From Acanthaster planci (taxonomy: Eukaryota > Echinodermata > Asteroidea > Valvatida > Acanthasteridae), in NCBI RefSeq assembly GCF_001949145.1, contig NW_019091442.1, positions 61,103 to 108,507 of the forward strand: 47,405 nt of DNA, given 5' to 3'. The position numbers and the translations under genes were made by a program. Position 1 is the first letter of the stretch. Every line of letters starts with the position of its first letter. Under the pieces are notes generated by a model that searched no databases, had not been told where the DNA came from, and saw nothing but the letters and a program-made list of their open reading frames with translations. This document shows positions 11,586 to 20,884 of this stretch, in pieces.

Positions 11586-12076
11586 TAAGATTTGGTCAGT
11601 CTGTCTGTCTGATTGATTGGCAATAACTCAAAAAGTGGAAATTTTTGATGGGTAAAAATCCGTCGCAAATTGAAGTGTTTTATATAAGGGACATACGGTT
11701 GAAATTTCAACCCAGTAAAGTACATTTGGTTTAAATTGGAGTGATTTGAATTTTTTTGCGTGTTGTGTGAGTGTTTTGTACATGAGAACAAAGGAAATAC
11801 CCCACAAGTATAGCTGTGTAAGGATTGGTGTGTGTGTGTGTGGGGTACATCCATCTACTGCCATCAAAAATGGTTCCTTCATCAACATCCATGTGCCCAG
11901 TCCCCCACTTTAACATTACCTACGTACTCCCCATTTAGTGAGATCCAAAGGGTGTGATGCCACTGAATACATGTACACATTTACACTGTATATTTGTCCA
12001 AGTTCTTGGAGCAGGCTATACAGTGGAAATAGGTGGGAATGAGGTGTTGCACATGGGGCTTGGAACCCAGAGGAAA
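11586..12076. other. No supported gene
   Basis: Short minus-strand ORFs only, overlapping a TG run (11830-11842). Any reverse-transcriptase domain expected upstream of the RNase H remnant is not recognisable here. Confidence 0.45.
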
Positions 12077-12797
12077 AATGCAAAAGTAGCACATGGAGAG
12101 AACTAAAAGCAGTTCAGATAGTTCTGGAAAGCTTCGTACCAGTTCTTGCAGGTAGCATTGTTAAATGTTTTACATATAGCCAGAATGTCGAAAAAATTAT
12201 CCAAGTTGGTAGTGATAAACCAGATCTTCAAGAAATAGCCCATGTCATTTACAAAACAGGTGTTAAACATGGAATTGGTTTGAAAATGGAATGGATTCCA
12301 TGCTCTCAAAATTAAAGAGCAGATTTGTCATATTAGTCATATTATCGATCACGATGATTGGGCAGTTTCAGATGCTATTTTTAACCTTTTTGATCTACTT
12401 TGGGGACATCATAGCACAGACAGATTTGCCGACAATCACATGGTAAGTTTGTGCATTTCAACTCGAGATTCTGGAACCGTGGTTCTAATAATGTAGATGC
12501 CTGGTTGGGCAGGAGAAAATAACTGGTTAGTACCCCTAATCTCTCTCATCGCCAAGACCATCATACACTTGAGGCATTGCAAAGCAATGGACACGTTGAT
12601 CTTTCCTAAATTGGTTTCTGCACCTTTTTGGCCTTTTCTCATTAGTTCAGAATGTGGTGCTTTTATTCCGCAGGTACTTGGTTTTCGAACATTCCCAGCA
12701 TCACATGATTCTTTTCTGTGTGGGCAAAGTGGTCGGAAGGTTTTCACTGAGAATTTTCTATATATCTGCATGATGGCACTGCGTATGTCATTTGTTC
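12077..12797 (+). pseudogene. RNase H domain remnant of a YR retroelement
   Basis: Three overlapping frames carry one continuous homology. The first (from about 12077) reads WRELKAVQIVLESF, then YSQNVEKIIQVGS, EWIPCSQN, two stops, and IIDHDDWAVSDAIFNLFDLLWG followed by HSTDRFADNH. The next frame holds HFNSRFWNRGSNNVDAW, and a third holds GENNWLVPLISLIAKTI and SAPFWPFL. These are the landmarks of the RNase H and downstream region of DIRS/Ngaro-type retroelements, in order. At least two stops and two frameshifts make it dead. The expected TDNQNV-type acidic site reads TYSQNV, so a catalytic aspartate is probably lost. The recombinase expected after it is found at 13352-14305. Confidence 0.75.
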
Positions 12798-12907
12798 AAT
12801 AAATGATTTTCATGACAACCCCTCCCCCGTCAAAAAAGCCTAATTTGGATTCAGTAATTGCAAAAGGCTTGCTCAGAGCTGTGGAGCTGGGATTCTGTTT
12901 GATTTAG

Positions 12908-13138
12908 GTAGGCTGAAGAGCCTTGAGAATACTTGGAAAGAAATAGGGTTGAAAACTATGTAGAGTTAGGCTGAAGAGCCTTGAGAATAGTTGGAATGAA
13001 AAAGCGTTGATATCGTCCAAAATCAGGCTGGAGAGCCGTAAGAATACTTGGGTTGTGTGGTATGCACAATTTTTTCAGTTGCTTAGAATAAGCATTATGC
13101 TATATACAATTATCAGAATGGAAGGCCTTAAGAATACC
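12908..13138 (+). repeat. 58-bp tandem repeat (AGGCTGAAGAGCCTTGAGAATA)
   Basis: AGGCTGAAGAGCCTTGAGAA begins at 12910 and 12968, and a variant AGGCTGGAGAGCCGTAAGAA begins at 13025. A weaker fourth (GAATGGAAGGCCTTAAGAATA) lies near 13115. Spacing of the first three is 58 and 57 bp. The array sits exactly between the RNase H and recombinase parts of one retroelement remnant. Confidence 0.75.
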
Positions 13139-13351
13139 AAATGAATGAATTGCACATTTTTATTAAGGACAGAGAATAAAGAAGAGTACGGATGCAGAGC
13201 CTGCAGATCATTAAAATTGTGTGTTATGCAATTATATGCACATATACATACATAAAAGAAACTGAGAAGCTTAAGATAATGAGTGTGGCTGTAATTAAAA
13301 AAAGGGAGTGATACTTTAATACGAATTTTTTCACAGAGTTCATGGCGAGAT

Positions 13352-14305
13352 ATGGTGGAAATAGAAGATCCTTTGCTGAAGGAACTCTACGAAAAACTGC
13401 CAAACGTGGTTCTGCAAGACAGAGCAGGTACTACTGCGTCTCAATATATCTATGGCTTCCTGAGGTGGAAAAGATGGGCTGAAGCAAGAGCACTATTTGT
13501 GCGTCCGCTTCCGGCTGCTTTACTGCACATCACCCTTTATCTACTGAGTGTCATGCGGACTTGTAACACTCAAGCTCCAGTTATCGCTGCATTTTACAGT
13601 ATCGCCTGGCTGCATCGTGTGGCATCATTGCCATCACCAACAGAACACTCACTTCCCAAGTTGGTCCTCGAAGAAGCCAAAAGAACACTTGGCAAAGGTC
13701 CAAAAAGAAAGGAACCTATAATGCCAGACATGATAAAAATGATTTGCAAGAAATGCCCTCTAGGAACAGCAAATCTGGCAAATATCAAGGTTGGGTATGC
13801 TGCCGTTCTCAGATTTAATGAGTTACAAAACTTAAGTTACTCCGACATTGTAATTTTCGAAACCCATGCTTCTATATTTATAGAGAAAAGAAAAACAGAT
13901 GAACACAGACAAAGAACATGGGCTGTTATCAGGAAAACAGGCAGGGCTGCTTGCCCGGTTGGTATTTTAGAAAAATACCTAAACTTACGTAAACTACCCA
14001 CCAATTCACAGTAGTTCATATTCTGTTCAGTCTCTAAGAACAAAAATTGATTCAGTCTTAAATTGGAGGATAAACCAATTTCTTATACTTGTATGAAAGA
14101 GCTGTTTCTTGAAGCCATCAAAGATACAGTAGTTGATGTGGCAATTTACAGTACATTTATAGCCTTCACTCTTGCGGTGCAACTCAGGCCATCAAGAAAG
14201 GAATCCCTGACAGATTAATCAAGAAACATGGGCGTTTGGTGTCTGAAACAGCCAAAAATATATACATCATAGAGGCCTTACAAGGGAAACTGAAGTTTCA
14301 CAATC
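13352..14305 (+). pseudogene. Tyrosine recombinase (DIRS/Ngaro-type) remnant
   Basis: A 220-codon open frame (13352-14014) holds the N-terminal helical domain (RAGTTASQYIYGFLRWKRWA) and the start of the catalytic domain, with the first arginine box GYAAVLRFNELQNLSYSDI, then IEKRKTDEHRQ and CPVGILEKYL. After a stop the homology continues as KELFLEAIKDTVVDVAIYS and, one frame over, as HSCGATQAIKKGIPDRLIKK, HGRLVSETAKNIYIIEAL. Family members normally have HSLRxGGAT here and HGRW later. This copy has lost the LR of the HxxR box and reads HGRL, though the C-terminal tyrosine region persists. It is therefore catalytically dead. It follows the RNase H remnant in the order expected for a YR retroelement. 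Confidence 0.8.
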
Positions 14306-14418
14306 CTTAGGACTTTAAAGCCCACAGTGAGTCAAAAATAAGCAAATTAAATGCGGTATATATAATCAAAGTACCAAAATTAAATGTTTTAGTCAGTCAT
14401 TCATCCCGTTCTTTACAT

Positions 14419-14482
14419 GCCTGCCTGTCGGTATGCCCTCCCAAAGTTGTAACCAACTTGTGACATGGAATGATCAAGAAAT
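14419..14482 (+). repeat. Direct repeat, copy 1
   Basis: GCCTGCCTGTCGGTATGCCCT, CAAAGTTGTAACCAACTTGTG and TCAAGAAAT match copy 2 at 15350-15413 with few differences. The copies lie about 930 bp apart, just downstream of the recombinase remnant. YR retroelements of the Ngaro type carry split direct repeats, so this may be part of that element's 3' end. Confidence 0.7.
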
Positions 14483-15349
14483 GTAATGAGTGGCTAATTA
14501 GAACGAAATTGAGTTCTTGATTGTGGCATATCACTCCGCGAGTGATAAGCAGAGTGATGTACTGTGATAAGTCTCTATGAAAGTGTAGTCTGGACTGGAA
14601 TTCGTCATCTGCATTACCCACTGGCACCCGGCACGACATATTGTTTATTAAAAAACTTGTCGCTAATTAAAATTGTCAAATTTATTCATAGGGAGTTGCC
14701 ACTTATCAATACATTTACAAGTTTTTTCCCTGAAAAGGTTTTTTTCATCCTACAAATGTCAGTGAGGAAGTTGTTATCCTTTAGTTAGATCCTAGCACAG
14801 TTTTTGCTGTACAACTTAATCCCTTCGCACAAGGAGGTGGCTAGACACGCCGTAAAAATTGAGATTCTCAGCCCGCTTTTCAGCTGTTATTCTCAGCCCA
14901 TGCTCGAGTGAACACGGTGAAAGAAGGCAGACCCTGGCTCTTGTATATATGGTAATTTGTCGTTGTGCGTAGCCCAGAAATGAAAAGATCAAATTTGCAT
15001 CATAATCACCAGCTTCACAATAGTCCCCACTTTGAAAAGAGGCAACTGGAATGTTGAAGGGTGAGTAGAGCCGCATGCAACCGAACATCAGCCTTTTCAC
15101 CATGTAATTCAAAGTGTGCAGAGCACGCAGGGCCACAAACCGAGAATTTGCGGTTTGGCAGGTGGCCTTCGAGGCTGGAATTCTTGGAGTCGGCTTTCGG
15201 GAAGAAATTCCCGTCGGCAAGGAGTTAATTGTAATAGAGGCAACCTGGAGTTTACTGTCAATAATTGTCATCAACTTGATTAGTATCTTTGACGTAAATA
15301 TTGTTAAAAGAACAGAAGAGAATAAAAAGGTTTGGTCTATCCGTTGGCA

Positions 15350-15413
15350 CGCCTGCCTGTCGGAATGCCCTCCAAAAGTTGTAATTAACTTGTGATGCGG
15401 AAATCAAGAAATA
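15350..15413 (+). repeat. Direct repeat, copy 2
   Basis: GCCTGCCTGTCGGAATGCCCT, AAAAGTTGTAATTAACTTGTG and TCAAGAAAT match copy 1 at 14419-14482. The TGACGTCA repeat field begins shortly after. Confidence 0.7.
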
Positions 15414-16119
15414 AAGTTTCTGCCGTCTCTTGTCAGTTAAATTTGTGTGTAGTGTATTATCAAAAAAAGTGTAGTGGGCCCTCACTTGATGAAATTCGAC
15501 ATTTTGTGTATAATTCTGTCAAAGGGAAGTGTTATTTACAAAAATTGACCTCATATATATATAATGATGTTTCAGCTTTGGCTGATTCCCTTCAAACCCG
15601 ACACATTGCTAGACTACCACCTGAAGATGAATGCCAAATAAATCTCACAATTCATTATAGAATTTTGAATGTGCAAATTTTCCCCAAATTTTTTGTACAT
15701 GTTTTTGATGGCCGTTTTTGCTACTTGGCAATCTTGCATCTTCATCAAAGTTGAACAAAGCAAAGCCTGGGGATACCAAAAATGTACTGAATGACATAAT
15801 TATGACACTATCACCCAATTTATTAATATTTCAGTTTTCTCCATGTGTTTCGGACACGTTTTGAAAGCTTTTTTGAAACTTGGTATCTTGCATCGTCAAG
15901 GTTGACAAAGCAAAGCATCGGACACCAAAAATGTAACAAAAGAATGACGTCATGATAGTGTCATCAGGTATCAAGTTAGTGCGTAATTCATGCTTAATCT
16001 TCATAGATCTACAAAAAATAAATCAACCGTGACTTAACGACAACTATTTGATTTGCGCTGTTCCAACTTTAGTTTTTATCAAGCCAAGAGTCTACCAACA
16101 AACACAACATACATCTCAT

Positions 16120-16260
16120 CTTCCTTGGCTTTTCCGCAGTTTGGAAAAAAGGCATTCTTTTCATCGAGGGTTTCTTTGTGGTTTTTTTCCCAATTTTGCG
16201 AAAAAGGCATTACTTCTATTCTTTTTTTTTCTTCATTCACTTTGTGCATTTTTTTTGTAC
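16120..16260 (+). repeat. Two units of the GGCATT minisatellite
   Basis: CCGCAGTTTGGAAAAAAGGC with ATTCTTTTCATCGAGG, then CAATTTTGCGAAAAAGGCATT, match units of the 6663-7060 minisatellite. They lie inside the TGACGTCA repeat field, which suggests the minisatellite grew from a segment of that family. Confidence 0.6.
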
Positions 16261-16824
16261 ACAACTTAACTGCTTTTGCAACTTTGGATCTTCATCAAAC
16301 TTGTACCAAGGAAGGACCCTTATGCATAGACGGTCCTCGAAACATGACGTCATGATGACGTCATCAAGTGATTTATTATTAAATTTTTAATATTGAAATA
16401 TTACGTTAATTGTTTTAAAATCCATATAAAATCAACCGTTGCTTCCTGCAACATTCTGTTTGGGGCACATGCCAAGTTAAAATTGGGTCTTCATTTTATC
16501 TCGTGTGGGTGAAATCACATGACCCTTCCGGTCGAAATCCGAAGCTTTCAACGATGTCAGTCACTGGGGGTATAGTATTCTTCAAATCATCTACTGAGCG
16601 ACAGATTAAAAATTCTGAAAAAATGAATTTTGATTAGATGTCTCTGGCAAAATTTATCCAAATCACCAAAAAATTATTGTAAATCATCATATTCACCCAA
16701 TTAACATGTGTGAAATTTGGGACTGATGATGTCACCAAATCAGAATTTATGATAAAAAGGTCTTTTATTCTTCGAATTTAAAATTTGGTTAAAAATCAAC
16801 CGTAACAGATTTAAGCGTGAATTG

Positions 16825-17225
16825 TTCGTCAGATGATAGCTAAAACATTGAAGTCAACTGCATGAAATGCATGGTATACTTCTTCACACAGATGAAGCAC
16901 CAATGACGAAAATCCCTTATAATAGTTGTGAAATGGAAAATCCGTTTCGTATACTGTGCATTGGCTGCTGTGTGCGTGGATGCGCAATATCTGCCTCCAA
17001 CGTATGGCAGGCTGCGCACAGTGCGTAGGGCATATACTCAGGACCTGGCAAAATGCCAAGCACATGGTGCAGAGAGCAGATCACATTGTATGGAATGCCA
17101 AAAGGGAAAAATGTTTAAAATCTCTAATCTGTGCTTTTTCCGTGATAACAATAATGTTTTGTATTGTATTTTGTATTGTACATATCTGATTGGGTTGACA
17201 CCTTGCAGATACATGTACATATAGT
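16825..17225 (+). repeat. Conserved module of the repeat field, copy 1
   Basis: This module (landmarks GATGATAGCTAAAACATTGA, GTGCGTAGGGCATATACTCA, GCAGATCACATTGTATGGAA, TGCCAAAAGGGA) recurs inverted at 36427-36805 and partly at 35084-35263. It looks better conserved than the surrounding units. A 98-codon ORF (16928-17224) and a 77-codon ORF in another frame cross it, but the other copies do not keep either frame fully open, so coding is not supported. Confidence 0.65.
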
Positions 17226-17651
17226 TAGGAAGGGAAGGTTTATTAATGGAGATTGACCTCAGGTGATGACAATATCATCATCAAATGAGTCACGCGACAT
17301 TAAAGTGCACTGTTTAAAGCCCTACATGTATATCTCCTGGAGTACACATCCCATCGATTTGAGCAGATATCAAGGAAAGGAAGTGTTCTAGACAAAAATT
17401 TACCTGATGTGATGATGACATCAAATGAGGAGTCAAATTACATTTTATTTAAAACAAATTATTTCCTGTAGTGCATTCCTGATTGGGTTGAAACCTTGGA
17501 CCCAAATGGTCATGATGAAATAATTATGACATCGGGTTTGCTCAGTAGATTGGTTGTTCAAATTAACAAAGAAATGCGAAAAAGCCCTCTGTTCTGTTGG
17601 CCAACAGACAGATGAGCTCTAGTTTCTTCTTCTCCTCCTTGTTCTTCTGCC

Positions 17652-17680
17652 AAAACCCTGTTCATTTTGAACAGGGTTTT
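17652..17680. repeat. Perfect 13-bp hairpin, copy 1
   Basis: AAAACCCTGTTCA and its exact reverse complement flank a 3-base TTT loop, with TTTTT-type sequence after. A second copy with one mismatch pair is at 25548-25576 in the same context (CTTCTGCC before, CTGCNCGGCACTTTAGTCCC-like after). Confidence 0.8.
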
Positions 17681-18923
17681 TCTGCGCGCACTTTAGTCCC
17701 TTTGCAGGTTCGTATCTTCATCAAAGTTGCATCAAGCAAAGATGTGCCGTGAAGCATGATGTAATGATGACGTCATCAGCTGATTTTTTTAATCGAATTT
17801 TGAATATTTAATTAGCTCCATAGGTTTTGAACAAGGTTTCAACAAGCAAATTCTGGCACTTTTTATAAATCAAACAGACTATATACCATTTACACACTCT
17901 CAGTCCAGCTGAGATGTGTCTGGAAGCATGACATCATGATGACGTAACCTTGTAATTTTTTTAGTGAATTTTGAATGCTTTATTCTTCCCTGTTGGTTTT
18001 GTACATGTTTTTCAACAACCAGTCTTCACATTCTGGTTAATCAGACTGATTCCTTTTTTGTCTACTGTCTTAATTCACCAGAAGGGAGGGTCCCAGGACA
18101 TAATCGTGCCACGTCACGTGCCATGAGATTAAAGCTGTAGTTTTTCTCCATAGGATTTGGACACGTTTTTTACTACACACTATTGTCGATCTTAATGAGT
18201 GAGTAGTCCAACTTCGACCAAGAATTATGACCAGAACAAAAGAGAAATCAAACTAAAATTTCGTTTTTGTTCAATTACAAATAAACTCAAGTATAAGAAT
18301 ATCAAGTAATATTTCATGAAAAATTTACAGTTCAATCACAAATCACGTGACTTGAATTTAAATGTGCAGTTTTCTGCACAGGGGTTTTCAGCACATTGAC
18401 TTTGTACACGTTTTCAAGGCACCATTTTGGTAATTTAGCCATCTACAGACAAAGACTAAAGACCCTGATGCAAAAGTTGCACAAAGTTTATGACATCATG
18501 ATGACGTCGCCTCGGTTTTTTCCATTGATTTTTAAATATTTTATTTTCCTTATAGGTTTTGTACATCTTTTTTTCAATTGCCAGCCTGGGGCAGTATTAG
18601 CGATGTGACTGACTACATACGTTTTGAGTGCAAACTGCAAAGCCTTGTATCACCTGAAATTCATGTCCAACTTGGCTAAAACCTTCTAGATATCTAGGAA
18701 GGGAAGTATTAAAGACATCAGTTGACCTCATGTGATGAAGAAGTCATCGCGTGAAAAGTCATGTGACATGGAACATGCATTCTGTAAAGCCCTTTATCTC
18801 CTGAAGTACATGTCCCCATCTGGTTTTGGACTTTGCAAATATCCTGTAGGTTACACAAAGAAGCTGTGGCAAAGATTTGCTGCCAAACATTACGTCATGA
18901 TAACGTCATTGTGGGATTTATTA

Positions 18924-19726
18924 CAGTTGACTCTCGGTAATACAAGCTCGGGTAAGACGAGACTCCGGTTAAGACGAGTATATTTGCCGGTCCAGACTGA
19001 ATTATTCAAGTTCCTCTGAGGAAAAAAATCCATAATACGAGCTCGCGTGTTACGAGATTCCGTTTAAGACGAGCATTTTGGGGGCCCCAGCTGCGTGCAA
19101 TGTATTGTTATCCGTCCAATTAGCACAAGGGTTTTTGAAGGCAACTTGTCAATCAGTCAATCCATTGAATTCGGAAAGGTGCTTCCGTAATTGATTGTGT
19201 ACAGCAGTAAAGCGCCGTGGTTTCACTCACCAAGTGAAGTCCTCTACTGGCCGATCCACATCACCAATAACTGGTTCCTGCCCTTTTTGTGCAACAAGTG
19301 CAGCACTGATGCTGGTTACCACCAAAAATGTTAATGTACCTATGTGCGTGCGTTGTATGACGATCTCATCGCGGCGTGCTGGGGATGTAAAACGGCATCA
19401 CTCCAACCATGCATCCTGCAACTCGACTTGACAGGTTTCTCTGTTTTTGTATTATGTTATTATTTATTTCAAGTCTTTATTCATAAAAAGTACAGTTACT
19501 TCTCACTTTCATAAACATAAACTGTTTTGAAATTAAATTCCAAACCACGCGTACTTGCATACAAAGTACATATAGGCCTACATGTATGTACAAGAAGTTG
19601 TACATGATGCTGTTGATCGGTTACACATGCGACAAGCGGGACAGCAGCTTTCGTGTAAGACGAGGTCTGGATAATACGAGCTAATTTAGAAAGTCCCAAG
19701 GCCCTCGTATTAACGAGAGTCGCCTG
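18924..19726. mobile_element. Non-autonomous Tc1/pogo-like TIR element, copy 1
   Basis: It starts CAGTTGACTCTCGGTAATAC and ends with the inverted sequence (CGTATTAACGAGAGTCGCCTG), flanked by TA on both sides as expected for Tc1/mariner/pogo-type insertion. Near the ends it holds further copies of TAATACGAGCT and TAAGACGAG. The 803-bp interior has no recognisable transposase; a 78-codon ORF (19195-19431) has homologous but broken sequence in copy 2. It interrupts a TGACGTCA repeat unit. Confidence 0.75.
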
Positions 19727-19835
19727 TATATAATTTTGAAGATTCATTTCCCCCATTCATTTTGTATGCACATTTCAAGGGGCATTTGGGTTGCTTGCCA
19801 GTGATGTGTTTTCATCAACGTTACACGATAGGAAG
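19727..19835 (+). repeat. TGACGTCA repeat fragment between two insertions
   Basis: TATAATTTTGAAGATTCA, CCCCATTCATTTTGTATGCA and TTTTCATCAACGTTACA continue the repeat unit interrupted by the TIR element at 18924-19726. Confidence 0.65.
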
Positions 19836-19956
19836 CCTACGTATGCAAATTTCCCATGTGCCTATTGCAATTCGCTGAAAAGAATTGATCATATGCATGC
19901 TGCCCCCTGACCCACCACGATGCAATGTGGTCCCGCCGCCATGTTCGTCCTTCTTT
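19836..19956 (+). repeat. Left inverted terminal repeat, DIRS copy A
   Basis: It begins CCTACGTATGCAAATTTCCC and runs to CCGCCGCCATGTTCGTCCTT. The reverse complement is at 23171-23280. It contains an octamer word (ATGCAAAT) and a YY1-like GCCGCCATGTT. The outermost 60 bp or so present at the right end (23281-23340) are absent here. Confidence 0.8.
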
Positions 19957-20408
19957 TCTCAGCGCCTATAGTTTACGGATGTGTCTTTTATGACTTTTTG
20001 AATTCTCGATTTCCATACCTTTTGTGCTATCGAATTGACTTGATTCCTGTTATGAAATAATTAGTGTTTTCTTGTCTATTGGTAAGAGTTCTTATTTTCT
20101 TATTTTGTTTCTTGCATGCTATGTTTTCTTGTGGTTCTTTTCTGCCCCCCTTTTTTTTCTGTGTGTCATATATAGGTCAGGTTGTGACCTACCATGATGT
20201 GGGATGTGGGTATGGCCGTTAAAGGGTTGGAGGGCCCTTTGCTCACTATGTGGTGCGTGCGTTTGAACAATAACGGCCCAACGCAGTTCGGGTCTGGCCA
20301 CAGAGCGGGCCTTAGTGAGCCGCCCCGCTCCCCTGTGGTGCAGTAACGAGGAAAGACCTGAGTAGGCCGGTGCTGAGGGATCCCGAGCCTGGATTGACAC
20401 AATCAGGT

Positions 20409-20600
20409 GGACCGGAGTACTGCAAAACCTGATCGATACCCCCCTTGACTAAAGAGAACCGAAGTACTGCGACTCTTAGATCAAAACAGCCTCTATAGAC
20501 CAGGCGGACCGGAGTAACGCGAAGCCTTTGATCTCTGATGACCACTACCAGGATTGATCAGGCTTAGGGTGCGGTTCCGTAATATAGCCCTTGATCACTG
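20409..20600 (+). repeat. 48-49-bp leader repeats, DIRS copy A
   Basis: The motif GGACCGGAGTACTGCRAARC followed by CTNNGATC begins at 20409, 20457 (GAACCGAAGTACTGCGAC) and 20506. A looser fourth, GGTGCGGTTCCGTAAT with CCCTTGATCACTGATGAC, lies near 20569. Copy C has the same series at 42684-42885. The repeats lie in the untranslated leader upstream of gag. Confidence 0.65.
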
Positions 20601-20884
20601 ATGACTACCATTCACCTACCCACCACCAAGCCAAGCCTGTTGGTCTTCTGCCGTCGTCTTCTATGCCCACTTCTGGCACCGCGGCCGGCCACCGCGGAGT
20701 GGCCAAGCAGTCCGGGGGCCCGAGGTGGCGGGCCTTGAGGCTATACCTATTGATCGGGTTGAGCAGATTTTCCACATCAATGCCTTTGATCACTATCATT
20801 GGGAGTAATGAGCCGTCCCTTCCTTTTATGCTGTGAGTTCCGGGCATTTCTACCTACCGCATTCCAGGACGGCCCTACCAACCA

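Larger units (their letters stand above)
14306..15415. other. No recognised gene; one 152-codon minus-strand ORF
   Basis: An ATG-started minus-strand ORF spans 14816-15274 and a 93-codon plus-strand ORF overlaps it at 15114-15395. Neither has a motif I know. The minus-strand ORF is long for this AT-rich setting and could be a diverged exon, but codon bias and homology cannot be judged here. The stretch is bracketed by a direct repeat listed separately. Confidence 0.35.
15416..18921 (+). repeat. TGACGTCA repeat field, plus orientation
   Basis: Successive units carry palindromic cores near 15800, 15945, 16345 (two TGACGTCA in tandem), 17410, 17520, 17765, 17935, 18490, 18730 and 18895. Each is followed by the AT-rich part and TTGACTTTGTACACGTTTTC. 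The field continues past later insertions at 19727-19835, 23343-23520 and 25046-25792, so those pieces were once contiguous. ORFs inside are short and repeat-derived. The reverse-oriented counterpart is at 35280-38660. Confidence 0.75.

Noticed and set aside
16928-17224. 98-codon ORF with a signal-peptide-like start (FVYCALAAVCVDAQ)
   Set aside because: It lies in a repeat module whose other copies are broken in this frame, so a secreted protein is not supported.
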